Positions 30,186-39,698 of a stretch of DNA of 64,000 nt are shown here, in pieces. A program made the translations under genes and the position numbers. Within the stretch, counting starts at the first letter, position 1, and each line of letters begins with the position of its first letter. The stretch spans positions 62,001 to 126,000 of the forward strand of contig JAUPFP010000017.1 of assembly GCA_036925085.1 (NCBI GenBank). The letters run 5' to 3'. The notes under the pieces are model-generated. The model did not search any database and was not told where the DNA came from. It was given only the letters and a program-made list of their open reading frames with translations. The DNA comes from Brachycybe producta (Eukaryota; Arthropoda; Diplopoda; Playtdesmida; Andrognathidae).

Positions 30186-33100
30186 CAATGCTACAAAACT
30201 CAGGTGTCCGGCAAAGCCGGCGAAGTAAAGAAGGAGCGTACCTTCGGGCAGTCTCCAGATATGTGGGTATCCTGCATGACGCAGGGGTGCCTCTGGCTAG
30301 GTCTGCGGACCCAGAAATTACCCAGTGGGTATTTCAGGAGCCAAGCCCCACACTGGAAGCTGCGCTTGCCCGGCTGGAGAGCTGGGTGGCACCTTTCTTC
30401 CCTGATGAGGGGGAGGAAGGTCCGAACGATACGGGCATTACGAGGGCTTCGAGCGTTGGTGCGCCCATGCTGTCGCCCAGGCCGGGTGGGTCTCCTGGTG
30501 TGGAGACTGGAAGCCAGGCCCCTGAGCATCCGGTACGACCGGATGAGGCTCAGAGAAGTAATGTCGGGCAACGACGGTTGCCCATTCCAGAATTACAGAG
30601 CCGTGCTTACTTGCGTGGGGCACCGCGTGTTCTGGTGTCGATGGATGGTCGGCTGGTTGAGTCGATCGTCGACACCGGTGCCGAAGTATCGGTAATGAGC
30701 ATGTCGGTGGCACGGGAGATGGAGTTACCGGTGCAGGAGGTTAGCCTCCCCTCATTCCTGACGGGCATGAGCGGGTACTCCATCAAGATAGAAGGAGTCA
30801 TGTACGTGGACATGTCAATCCACGGACGGTCCATACATACCCATCTTCTCCTCATTGAGGGTGAAGGGGAAGCCGTAATAGGTGTTGACCTGGCTTCCCG
30901 GTTTGGGTTAATGTTGGACGTCGTGAGCCGGAAAGTTTATTTCCGGGAAGACATCTGGAATGCACATCCAGATGATCTTCATGCCGCACTGGCCGTCCAG
31001 GCTGCGCAGGGTACTTCGGTACAACTTCCGAGTTCCGTATTGGAGGCGTTGGCGAGGCTTCACGATTCTGTGGAGCCGGTGCTACTTCCTCCTTTCGGAT
31101 TCCCGGAAGGTATGCCTGCAGAGCCTGAAAAGGTGGATGGGTGGGTTGACATTGTGTCACCTACGCTTGCCGAGACCAGTTCTCCAATTAGGAGCGGGGA
31201 AGTTTGTTCCCTGCGACTGTTGCAGAACGTATGGTTATCAGCTCATGAGCGGAAGGTAGTTTCCGTGAGCTTGATAGAGCATGCTGGCCCTGGACAGCTG
31301 CTTCTCGTTGAGCCCCATCGTAAAGCCTTAGGAGGCCGTGGTCTGTTGGCAGTGGCAGGAATTGCCGAAGCCACAGAGGAAGGCTCTTACGACATTTGGC
31401 TTGAGAACGTTGCCGACGTACCCATTGCCCTGGAAACAGGAGAGGGTGTGGCGACAGCTCAAGCTGTGGAGGCAGCCCTAGTGGTGGGATTGGACGATCC
31501 ATCTAAGTTGAGAGGGGGAGACCCCACTCATGGAGATGGTCGACCAGGGGGGCTTCCGCCTAAGTTGAGAGGGGCAACCAAGAAAGGTCGCCGGGTCCTC
31601 AATGCGGAAGTCAAGCCCACTCTCGAAGAGTGCCTTAAAATCGGACCTAGTCTGAAGCCTGAGGAGGCGGCACAGCTTCGGGAGTTCCTGCTGGAACGCC
31701 GTGATCATTTTGCGTTCGATTATACAGAGCTGGGGGAAACCCCGCTCGTCGAGCACACTATTGATACCGGTGGGCTACCTCCTGTGCGTGAAGGTTTGCG
31801 AAGAACCACTCCGGCGGCTCGTGCAATCGAGAGAGAAGAGGTAGCGAAGATGTTGGATGCAGGGGTAATCCAACCTTCGCATAGTCCTTACGCAAGCCCT
31901 ATCTTGCTTGTTCGCAAGAAGGATGGTGGCTTTCGTTTTTGCGTGGACTATCGGCGACTGAATGCCCAGACTAAGGCGGATCAGTACCCGTTACCTCGCA
32001 TCGATGATGCCCTCGATTCACTTGCTGGAGCGAAGTATTTCGCAACCCTAGACCTGGCTAGTGGTTACTGGCAGGTCAGATTGGCAGAGCAGGACATTGA
32101 GAAGACAGCATTCATTTGCTCTCAAGGTCTATTTGAGTTCCGAAAAATGCCTTTCGGACTCTGCAATGCTCCTGCCACTATGCAAAGAGCGTTAGACCTC
32201 TTGTTGGCGAGACACAAGTGGGAGAGCTGCTTGGTGTACCTAGACGATATTATCGTCTTTGGGAGCACCTTTAAGCAGTTTCTTGAACGCTTGAGTACTG
32301 TCCTGAGACTGTTACGAGGGGCGGAGCTGAAACTCCAGCCGAAGAAATGTTTCTTCGGTTTTGACAAAGTCAAATATCTCGGTCACATTGTGAGTGCCGA
32401 GGGAGTTGCTCCGGACCCGGGACTCGTAAGAGCAGTCGAGGAGTTCGATGTCCCTACAACGGTGACCGCCGTCCGAAGTTTTCTTGGACTGGCCGGCTAC
32501 TACCGTAGGTTCATCAAGGACTTTGCCAAGATCGCAAGACCACTGCATGATCTGACCAGGAAGGATGCGTCCTTTGACTGGTCGGAACAGTGTGGTCTAG
32601 CTTTCGAACGGTTAAAGGCATTTTTAACCGAAGCACCGGTGCTCACCATGTATGATCCACGTGGTGAGGTGTTAATTCACACCGATGCTAGTGGGTACGG
32701 TCTAGGTGTCGTAGTATACCAGAAGTTACCTGAGGACAAGGCTCCTCGGGTTCTGGCCTACGCTAGCCGTCTCATGAAGGGACCGGAAACACGGTATAGT
32801 GTCACCGAGCAGGAATGCTTGGCGATCATGTTTGCCGTGGGTAAATTCCGACCTTACATCTTTAACCGGGACTTTGTGATCGTAACAGATCACCATGCGC
32901 TCTGTCATTTGCAGACTGCCAAAAACCTGCAAGGCAGGTTGGGGCGTTGGCAAATGCAGTTGCAGGAGTACCGGTATAAGATTCAGTACAAGAAGGGGAA
33001 ATTTCACGAGGATGCTGACTGTCTGAGTCGGTATCCGGTGAATGAAGTTGTTGATCCTTCTTTGCCTGAACACGTCGAAGCCGACGTGGGTGAGGTGATT

Positions 33101-33886
33101 TACCGGATCCGGTCTGAGGTGGATTGGGTAATGGAGCAGGCCAACGACAGTTGGTGCTCCAAGGTGAAGCGTGAGCTCTCCACCGACCCCGACTCGAACT
33201 TAAGGTTCAAGTTTGTGGTGGCAGACAAACTGTTGTATGCCATCAAATCCATTCAGGATCGTACTAGAACTGTGTTGGTTGTGCCGAGGTCGTGTCAAGC
33301 CTTCTGCTTGCGGAAGTTGCACGATAGCTCCGAAGCTGGTCACTTCGGAGTGTACAAGACCTACCAACGTATGCGTACTCGTTTCTACTGGTTAGGTATG
33401 AAACGTGACACGGTGGAGTATGTTAAGTCATGCTTAGTGTGTCAAAGAGTACGACAGTTCGCAAGAGCTCAAGGATTCTTGCAACCCATAGTTCCTGAGT
33501 ACCCGGTTCATGCCTGGGGAATGGACTTCGTTGGGCCTTTTCCCGCGTCCGTGGGTGGAGTCACATATGTATTGATTATGGTGGATTACTTCACCCGGTA
33601 CGGCGTGGCAAAGGCAGTACGAAGGGCTACGGCCGCTTGTGTTGTCAAGTTTCTGAAAGATGAGATCTTGTCGGTGTATGGCACACCGACTACTCTCATC
33701 TCGGATCGTGGATCCCAGTTCTGTAGCAGGATTTTGCGAAAGTTCCGGGAGCGCTATAATATAGCGCAGCACTTCACGACGGCGTACCATCCGCAAGCTA
33801 ATGGGCTTACGGAGCGTACGAACAAGACCGTGATGGAAACCATCAAGCGTTACCTTGATCCCCTCAAGGAGCAACGTGATTGGTAG
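30146..33886 (+). CDS. pol: Pol polyprotein: protease, RT, RNase H, integrase (ends at in-frame TAG)
   Basis: Expressed as a Gag-Pol fusion through the -1 shift; the first ATG is at 30188, and numbering below starts there. Aspartic protease: DTGA at 162-165 with a later VIGVDL. Reverse transcriptase: VDYRRLN, TLDLASGYWQ and YLDD at 684-687. RNase H: HTDASGYGLG with Asp 833. Integrase: zinc-binding H1045, H1052, C1082 and C1085, then D1113, D1173 and E1209, the last two exactly 35 residues apart (DD35E). All catalytic residues are intact. The frame stops at a TAG (33884-33886), 24 residues after the catalytic Glu, inside what is normally continuous integrase. The frame then continues open (next entry). 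Confidence 0.95.
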   Translation, partial: PAPVPAELSCSRPAMLQNSGVRQSRRSKEGAYLRAVSRYVGILHDAGVPLARSADPEITQWVFQEPSPTLEAALARLESWVAPFFPDEGEEGPNDTGITRASSVGAPMLSPRPGGSPGVETGSQAPEHPVRPDEAQRSNVGQRRLPIPELQSRAYLRGAPRVLVSMDGRLVESIVDTGAEVSVMSMSVAREMELPVQEVSLPSFLTGMSGYSIKIEGVMYVDMSIHGRSIHTHLLLIEGEGEAVIGVDLASRFGLMLDVVSRKVYFREDIWNAHPDDLHAALAVQAAQGTSVQLPSSVLEALARLHDSVEPVLLPPFGFPEGMPAEPEKVDGWVDIVSPTLAETSSPIRSGEVCSLRLLQNVWLSAHERKVVSVSLIEHAGPGQLLLVEPHRKALGGRGLLAVAGIAEATEEGSYDIWLENVADVPIALETGEGVATAQAVEAALVVGLDDPSKLRGGDPTHGDGRPGGLPPKLRGATKKGRRVLNAEVKPTLEECLKIGPSLKPEEAAQLREFLLERRDHFAFDYTELGETPLVEHTIDTGGLPPVREGLRRTTPAARAIEREEVAKMLDAGVIQPSHSPYASPILLVRKKDGGFRFCVDYRRLNAQTKADQYPLPRIDDALDSLAGAKYFATLDLASGYWQVRLAEQDIEKTAFICSQGLFEFRKMPFGLCNAPATMQRALDLLLARHKWESCLVYLDDIIVFGSTFKQFLERLSTVLRLLRGAELKLQPKKCFFGFDKVKYLGHIVSAEGVAPDPGLVRAVEEFDVPTTVTAVRSFLGLAGYYRRFIKDFAKIARPLHDLTRKDASFDWSEQCGLAFERLKAFLTEAPVLTMYDPRGEVLIHTDASGYGLGVVVYQKLPEDKAPRVLAYASRLMKGPETRYSVTEQECLAIMFAVGKFRPYIFNRDFVIVTDHHALCHLQTAKNLQGRLGRWQMQLQEYRYKIQYKKGKFHEDADCLSRYPVNEVVDPSLPEHVEADVGEVIYRIRSEVDWVMEQANDSWCSKVKRELSTDPDSNLRFKFVVADKLLYAIKSIQDRTRTVLVVPRSCQAFCLRKLHDSSEAGHFGVYKTYQRMRTRFYWLGMKRDTVEYVKSCLVCQRVRQFARAQGFLQPIVPEYPVHAWGMDFVGPFPASVGGVTYVLIMVDYFTRYGVAKAVRRATAACVVKFLKDEILSVYGTPTTLISDRGSQFCSRILRKFRERYNIAQHFTTAYHPQANGLTERTNKTVMETIKRYLDPLKEQRDW
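33884..33886 (+). other. In-frame TAG interrupting the integrase
   Basis: Lies between DW and EKLRPAVWAYNT, a region normally continuous in gypsy integrases. Context GGTAGGAG is not a classic readthrough context. A single point change in a young copy is the simplest explanation. Confidence 0.85.
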
Positions 33887-36800
33887 GAGAAATTGCGGCC
33901 CGCCGTGTGGGCCTACAACACTGCGGTGCAGGAGAGCACGGAAGTGTCTCCGTACCAATTGTTGTTTGGTCGTGAGCCTAGGTTGGGGATTGACAATCTC
34001 CTCCCTAACGGTCCGGTCCGCGACTTGCCCGACCAGCAAGCCGTGGAGGAGCGTGCTCGTCAAAATTTGGCAGCCGCTCAAGCCCGACAAAAGAGTCGGT
34101 ATGACGCCGGCCGGGTGGAGCCACCCCGATACCAGCCTGGTAATAAGGTCTGGATAAGGGATATGGCTGGGAAGCTCGGTCAAGCCAAGAAGTGGAATTT
34201 CGCTTACAAGGCTGAACTGGGTACGGTGGTCCGGCAGGTTTCCGACCTAGTCTACGAGATAGAATTCGTAGATGGGTATGGTCGGAAGGTGCGGGACCGG
34301 TTTCATGTGGATAACTTGAAGCCGTACATTCCCACATGTGGGGTTCGTGAGGAAGATGGCCTAAGGGGCTCTGAAACCTCATCGAACTCTGAAGGGTCCA
34401 GTGATGCCGAGTCTGGGTCAGCTAGAAGTGAGAGGAGGGATGATGTCTCTCCAGGACCTTCTGGCCAGCCTAGCTTGGTGGTGGAGTCAACTGACTCTGA
34501 GGCAGAGGAAGCACCTCGGCCCCGGTATTACCTCCGTCCGAGGAAACCCAGGGCCTTTGAGGTTATGCAAGCTTCCTCTGGAGCTCCAATAGGCACCAGG
34601 GTGGTGCAGGGACTTTGGAAGTCCCTGTCCTGGTGGGAGAGAGCAGGTCATTCCCTGTTGTGGGATGATGACCTGAATTGGGGAAATAAAGATTGGGAGC
34701 GCAGTGACCCCTGGACTGGGCGACGCCTGTCTGTCACGGACAGATGGCGGTTGTTCAGGGGGAGCCGGGTGGAGAAATCCACAATTCCCAACTGCAAACT
34801 CAAAGAGGAGTCTGCAGCAGTGATTTCCCCTAAAGATCTCTCTCCTGAGTCTTTCCATGGAGATTCAGGCCGTGTATCTGCTCCTATTGTGGCAGACGAC
34901 GGTAGAATCTCTATGGTAACAGCAATGGAGGCGGCTAATGATGTTTTAGCCGCCAAGCCGCCGCTGTTAGTCGTCTCTAAGGTGAAATTAGCGGCTAAGC
35001 GCCATCTTGTTTTCAAATCGAAACATAGACGGTCGTTTGCCGCTATTTTTAAAAGAAAACGAAGTTTTCACCGAAGAAACGGCAAAGATTCAGGCCAATT
35101 GGATGCTACGAAGAAAACAGTAAGTCCCCAAAGGGGAATCTCCTTTTCCTGCCCTTTGGCGGTATTCTTTTATTGCTTTTGGGTGTGTCAAGCGGTCATT
35201 GACCGCTTGAACACGTGGTTTTGGTGGAGGCATCACCGTAACAATTTTGACGGTGATGCTACCGCCGATGGGGCCGTGCATAACACGGTGTTTTGCCGCC
35301 CGAACGCCGTGAAACTTGGTGATGACCAAGTTCTACGGAGTTTGGACGGTGAAAAGGTGTTTTTGCACGGTTCTGTCCGTGAAACCACCGTGGAAAATGG
35401 TTCCGACCGTGATCCACGGTGTTCTAACGGACGGAAAGTGGTTTTGCACGGTAGTGTTCCGTGTAAACCACGCCCCAAGCAACCTGAATTGTCGGTGCCA
35501 GGTTTGGATGGTCCAAACACTTGTTTGGCCGATTCCGACCGTGCAGGTCCCGTGAAGGACGGTTTTTACCGTGGGTCACGGGATATGCACGGTGGAAACG
35601 GGATTTCCTACGGTGATTTACCGTGGAAATCACCGCCCAAGTTACCGAACGTAAAATTACGGAATTTGGACCGACCAAAAATGTTTTTGGCCGGTTCCGA
35701 CCGTGCAATTACCGTTGGGGACGGCTTTGGCCGTGTACCACGGTGCCTGCCCGGCCGGAAAGCATTTTTTCGCGGTTTTGGTCCGTGGAAAATGTTTCCT
35801 ACCGTAGTAGGTCAAATACTTACGGTGTTTTTTGATCTTTTTCAGGTAGCCACGGCGGAGAAGGAAGAAACTGGCGGGGGTGGCAGCGGTTCCTCCTCCC
35901 TCAGCTCTTTGCATCCGGGGGATGCAGAGCTGTTGGAGTCGGATGCCGCTTGCTCCCCGGACTCTTTGGGTCGGGCCATAGCTGACTTGGCCGACGGCGG
36001 ACCTTTGGGTCTGCTATTGGCTGATGATGCTGTGGTGACCCAGCCGTCCCCTCGGACCCCTCTATACTATGGGTCTGTTTGGGGACGGTTGACACCGCCT
36101 CCCACCGTGGGTTCTCCGAGGGCAACCATTAGGTTGGGAGCCATGGAGATCCCGGCGGTTGGTGAGCCGGTGCGGGCCAGCACGCCCGTCGAGGAGGTGG
36201 CCACCGGTTTGGCAGCTACCTCTTTGACGAAGTGTGATCCTCCGGCGGACCAAAGCCGGCTAGAATTGGCTAGCCTGGCTGAGGGAAGCAGGGATGCCTC
36301 CTTGGGAGGAACCCTGGTCATTGACACGGAGGCGGAGATGGACACCATGGAAGATGATGTGGTGCCCGTCTCCAGGCGGTGGCGAGGCCAACGGATCCTC
36401 TCTTCAGAGGACTCTTCGGAGTCTGAAGGGAGGGGATCAGGCTCCCTGGGTAAACGGTCTGTGACCGGATCCCAGGAGGGTACTCCAGCCCGGAAGGGCA
36501 GTCCAATTCCGGTCGACCCTGTTGGGGAGACGGAAGCGGCCTGTCTGGAAAGGCAGGATGAAGCCGCGCAGTACCAATCGGCGTCAGGTGGTTTCCTGGC
36601 GTCGGATGGGAAACGCTACTTTGTTGGGGAGTACCCTACCCAGCAGTTCCGTAAGGACGGTTCTAAATCAAAAAAGAAGTCCGGAGCTGCTCGGTACACC
36701 GCCAGGATGAAAGCCCTGGCGAAGAGGGAGGCACAGTTGGAGCGGACGAAGGCTGCCTTGGCGAAGTTTACGCCGGCAGTGGGTCTTCTCCCTGTGTCGC

Positions 36801-38785
36801 CAGCTCATCCTGAGGGAGCTGCTGGTGCTGCCTGGCCTGTTGGTCAGCCTCCGGTTTCGGGACCAACCGAAGCGGAGGCTGGCTGTTCAAGCTGGCAGTC
36901 TGCAACTCCCAAGAGGGACCGAAGAGCGGAAAAGAAGGCCAATCAGCCTTCTCCTCCCGCTCCGAGGAAGAGCGCTCACGCCAGTGGTGGTGGTGGTCAG
37001 GGACAGAAACGTCCCCGCCCCTTCACCCCACCTTTGGCCAGTAATCCGGTGGGAAAGAAGGCTAAGACCTCTCGTGGAGGTCCGGCCGGCTTTCCCAAAG
37101 GAAAGTGGAGCCAGGAGGACCGCTTGCGGTCCCACCAGGCACAAGCGGCCAGATGTGCTGCCCTTGTCCTGCGGGACAAGAAGGCTGCACGCCATCGGGA
37201 GTTTGAGCTCCAGGCCTCTCAGTTTCCGCCCCTGCGGGATGCTGATGCCAGGAATCCGCTCAGTACAGGGGAACCTCCCGTCGGAGTTGGTGCCACTCCT
37301 ATTCCGAGTGCCACCACGGCCGCTGGCCAACAGCGTATCGCCCAGAGGGGGGCGATACAAGCTGCCAAGGCACCTCACCAAGGTGCGGCAGTTAAACCTG
37401 TTGGTGGCAAGGGTCAGCCGACCCTTGCCCCGGAGAAGAGAGATCTTCCCCGGGATGGAAAGGGACGCTTCGTGGCGACACAAGCGTCCTCGACCGTCAG
37501 TTCGGCTACGGGAGCTAGTTCAAAGACTAGTACAGCTTCGGCTAGAAAGTCTGCGACTAGTAAGTCCGGTCAATCGAAGGAGGCTAACCACCCTCCTAAG
37601 ACTGACCGGCCCGGTAAGTCTGTGAGCTTCGGTGCGTCCAGCTCAAAGCACGGTGAACCTTCTTCTCATGAAAAGAAGAAAAAGAAAAAGAAGAAAAAGA
37701 AGGGCAAGAAGGCCCATCATGAGAAGAAGGGAGGTCCGAAAGCTTCCACCCGTGGGTCCCAGGGGACTGGTGGTGGTGGAAGTATCGGGACCGAGGAGGA
37801 GGAGTCCCGACACGGTGCGACCGTGTCGGCCGGGAGCCAACCGCACCATACCCGTCATAGTAGGACGGCGCGGATGGATGATCGGTCAATGCGAGACGTT
37901 GTTCTCGGTATACCGTCATCCTCCCCGAAGGTGGTGGCGGTACCGAACTTGTTAGTTCGGTCGGTGGGAACTCTCCACCGGGTCAGCTCACCGTTACCTA
38001 GCGGTGGGGGCAGCCCGGCGGGGAAAAATGACGTTCCCGCCAAACGTGGTCCCGCGCCTTCCGTAGGAAGGACACCCTTCTCTCCGGGTCCCGATGATGG
38101 GGTCTTTGCGGCCCTAGGACCGGAAGAAAGAGCCAAGTCTCCTGAGCCCGAGGGCGAGGGTCGACGCTTTGGTGCGGAGCCTCCGTATTCAGAAGGAGAG
38201 GTCTTTCTGAATAACCGGCTTGGTCTGTGGCAGGACCAGCCGGGAATGGAGGGGTACCAATACCACGGATACTATCGTCTGGGAGAGCCACTCCCAGTTC
38301 CGTGGACGCCGTCGTTGCCGTCATTTGCCATGCGTTATGTGCTGGCATTTGGCAGTACAGACTATCCGGTGTTGCTGGTCGTCAACCCGGTAAGGAGATG
38401 CTTCGCTGTTCTAGACGTGGTGGGGAAAGGAGCTGGACTAGTACGTATAGCCCAGCTCGTGGCCCCATACGTCCAGCGTCTCCTTGGCTGCGACTTGGAA
38501 GGAATGGTGGGAGAATTTGTCACCCACCCTCTACGAGGTAGCGTGTCCGATCCCGCGGCCGCTCTCGTAGACCTTCTTACAAGTCGGACTCTTCGTCAGA
38601 GTCCGCAACTTGACACTCTTGCTGTTGAAGCGTTTCGACAGCAAGAGGTGTTAAGACTCAGGGGGACTGATTTCGATGTCGGTCTCGGGTGGAGAAACAC
38701 CCGGATGTGTTCGTGGTGGATACGTCGGTGGATGTCGGAGTGGATGGTGGCTCCGATGAATCCACCACCGAAAAAATCAGTCTGA
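33887..38785 (+). CDS. In-frame continuation of pol: integrase C-terminus plus very long extension of unknown function
   Basis: Same frame as pol, after the TAG; 1,630 codons from 33893. Residues 1-150 are the missing integrase C-terminus (AVWAYNTAVQES, PYQLLFGREP, GNKVWIRD, FHVDNLKPYIP), followed by an acidic Ser-rich part and RYYLRPRKPR-like basic motif. Then come: a basic region, one hydrophobic stretch (about 418-436), six 27-residue repeats (about 483-645), an acidic/Ser region, a Lys/Arg/Ala-rich region with a run of ten or more Lys (about 1260), and a C-terminal part (about 1390-1630) that looks globular (MRYVLAFG, LLVVNPVRRCFAVLD). No signal peptide or envelope-like layout is visible. 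The function is unknown. That the frame stays open over 4.9 kb argues that it is or was coding. Confidence 0.75.
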   Translation, partial: EKLRPAVWAYNTAVQESTEVSPYQLLFGREPRLGIDNLLPNGPVRDLPDQQAVEERARQNLAAAQARQKSRYDAGRVEPPRYQPGNKVWIRDMAGKLGQAKKWNFAYKAELGTVVRQVSDLVYEIEFVDGYGRKVRDRFHVDNLKPYIPTCGVREEDGLRGSETSSNSEGSSDAESGSARSERRDDVSPGPSGQPSLVVESTDSEAEEAPRPRYYLRPRKPRAFEVMQASSGAPIGTRVVQGLWKSLSWWERAGHSLLWDDDLNWGNKDWERSDPWTGRRLSVTDRWRLFRGSRVEKSTIPNCKLKEESAAVISPKDLSPESFHGDSGRVSAPIVADDGRISMVTAMEAANDVLAAKPPLLVVSKVKLAAKRHLVFKSKHRRSFAAIFKRKRSFHRRNGKDSGQLDATKKTVSPQRGISFSCPLAVFFYCFWVCQAVIDRLNTWFWWRHHRNNFDGDATADGAVHNTVFCRPNAVKLGDDQVLRSLDGEKVFLHGSVRETTVENGSDRDPRCSNGRKVVLHGSVPCKPRPKQPELSVPGLDGPNTCLADSDRAGPVKDGFYRGSRDMHGGNGISYGDLPWKSPPKLPNVKLRNLDRPKMFLAGSDRAITVGDGFGRVPRCLPGRKAFFRGFGPWKMFPTVVGQILTVFFDLFQVATAEKEETGGGGSGSSSLSSLHPGDAELLESDAACSPDSLGRAIADLADGGPLGLLLADDAVVTQPSPRTPLYYGSVWGRLTPPPTVGSPRATIRLGAMEIPAVGEPVRASTPVEEVATGLAATSLTKCDPPADQSRLELASLAEGSRDASLGGTLVIDTEAEMDTMEDDVVPVSRRWRGQRILSSEDSSESEGRGSGSLGKRSVTGSQEGTPARKGSPIPVDPVGETEAACLERQDEAAQYQSASGGFLASDGKRYFVGEYPTQQFRKDGSKSKKKSGAARYTARMKALAKREAQLERTKAALAKFTPAVGLLPVSPAHPEGAAGAAWPVGQPPVSGPTEAEAGCSSWQSATPKRDRRAEKKANQPSPPAPRKSAHASGGGGQGQKRPRPFTPPLASNPVGKKAKTSRGGPAGFPKGKWSQEDRLRSHQAQAARCAALVLRDKKAARHREFELQASQFPPLRDADARNPLSTGEPPVGVGATPIPSATTAAGQQRIAQRGAIQAAKAPHQGAAVKPVGGKGQPTLAPEKRDLPRDGKGRFVATQASSTVSSATGASSKTSTASARKSATSKSGQSKEANHPPKTDRPGKSVSFGASSSKHGEPSSHEKKKKKKKKKKGKKAHHEKKGGPKASTRGSQGTGGGGSIGTEEEESRHGATVSAGSQPHHTRHSRTARMDDRSMRDVVLGIPSSSPKVVAVPNLLVRSVGTLHRVSSPLPSGGGSPAGKNDVPAKRGPAPSVGRTPFSPGPDDGVFAALGPEERAKSPEPEGEGRRFGAEPPYSEGEVFLNNRLGLWQDQPGMEGYQYHGYYRLGEPLPVPWTPSLPSFAMRYVLAFGSTDYPVLLVVNPVRRCFAVLDVVGKGAGLVRIAQLVAPYVQRLLGCDLEGMVGEFVTHPLRGSVSDPAAALVDLLTSRTLRQSPQLDTLAVEAFRQQEVLRLRGTDFDVGLGWRNTRMCSWWIRRWMSEWMVAPMNPPPKKSV
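35120..35845 (+). other. Cryptic in-frame intron candidate
   Basis: Starts with GTAAGT after AAAACA and ends with a strong acceptor (TTTTTTGATCTTTTTCAG). Length is 726 bases, exactly 242 codons, and both ends fall on codon boundaries, so the frame is kept whether spliced or not. It encloses the hydrophobic stretch and the 27-residue repeats. Alternatively only the acceptor is used, from the LTR donor. Confidence 0.4.
35341..35825 (+). repeat. Six in-frame 81-bp (27-residue) repeats
   Basis: Units start near 35341, 35422, 35503, 35583, 35664 and 35745. Units 1, 3 and 5 resemble one another (LDGEK, LDGPN, LDRPK starts; SDRD, SDRA, SDRA), as do 2, 4 and 6 (VPCKPRPK, LPWKSPPK, GPWKMFP), so a 162-bp pair is the higher-order unit. 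ACGGT, ACCGT and GTCCGTG words recall the leader array at 27500-28260. Confidence 0.8.
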
Positions 38786-38865
38786 AACTGAGTGGGGGTC
38801 ATGGGCGCAATCCTTGCTGGCTCAGCCGACCTGATCCCGGGGCGGATCAGGGAAGTTGAGAGGAT
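38786..38865 (+). promoter_or_regulatory. 3' untranslated end with weak polypurine tract
   Basis: 80 bases between the last stop and the 3' LTR. GGGAAGTTGAGAGGA just before the LTR is the likely primer region for plus-strand DNA, although broken by two T residues. Confidence 0.5.
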
Positions 38866-39694
38866 TGTGACGACCCAGTTCTGCTCCTTTTGGTGCAGAA
38901 CTAAATCCCATGTCGTCTGCTAGGCACTTGCTAAATTGAGTGTCAAGCAGACGACAAAATGGCCAGCAAGGGTCCCTGTCCTCCCCCAGGTGGAGCAGCC
39001 TGGGGGTGTATATAATGGCGGCGGCCATTGTATACTAGACAGTGGAAGTGAAACCCTTGATGTTGGTGGAGGTGTTAGAAGTGCTCCTTCAATCAACAGG
39101 TGGCCAAGATGGCCGCCATTCATCTCTTTGTTTCCTTGGAGTGTGGAGGTTGTTAACCTCTTCTCCTGGCTGGGATTAGCCAGGAGTGTCATCTTTTATC
39201 ATCTATTTGCATCTCTTGTTTTGGCTCTCTGCTGGTAGAATTTACCAGCAGATATTGCCTGTATACAGTGAGTGTTTTTATTTATTCCCTTGAATAAATT
39301 ATCCTATTATTTTCACTCTCCACTGGTGTCCGTGTCTGTTTATTCTTATAATACTGGGGAAGTTACCGCGGGGAGGGTGGGGGTTCTCGGCTGGGGTTGC
39401 CGCCCACCACCGTCCTGTCTTCGGCATGTTCATCCTCGTGTCGGCCGGTGCTTCGCGCGCGGTTTGTCCACGGTAGGATTCATCGGGAATCTACCGTGGA
39501 TTCCTCGACTTGTTCGGCGGTCATTCGTCCGTCGACTTGCGGCGAGGAGGATCCTCCGATCGGCGCTACCCGTGGCACGGACGGGTGCAAGAGGAGGGCT
39601 GGCCAGCGCTTCGACCCGTCCCAAGGAGGGTCAACGGCGGTAAGTAAGACAAATTTACCGTAGGTCATTGTAGCGACCAAGTCGGGTCGTTACA
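38866..39694 (+). repeat. 3' LTR
   Basis: 829 bp, identical to the 5' LTR except G for A at 39579. Carries the poly(A) signal AATAAA at 39293-39298. Followed by the duplicated TACT. Confidence 0.97.
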
Positions 39695-39698
39695 TACT

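Larger units (their letters stand above)
26599..39694 (+). mobile_element. Ty3/gypsy LTR retrotransposon, 13.1 kb, very young
   Basis: Two 829-bp LTRs (TG..CA ends) flank gag and pol, and the 4-bp sequence TACT is present on both sides (26595-26598 and 39695-39698). The protease-RT-RNase H-integrase order is that of Ty3/gypsy. The LTRs differ at one position only (A at 27312, G at 39579), so insertion is recent. The element is clearly GC-rich compared with the AT-rich host DNA. It is unusually long because of an extended leader and a C-terminal extension of roughly 1,450 residues beyond the integrase. One in-frame TAG in the integrase region means this copy may be defective, unless that stop is read through. 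Confidence 0.97.

Noticed and set aside
36825..37625. 266-codon frame overlapping the pol extension
   Set aside because: Out-of-frame Arg/Pro-rich shadow of the GC-rich main frame.
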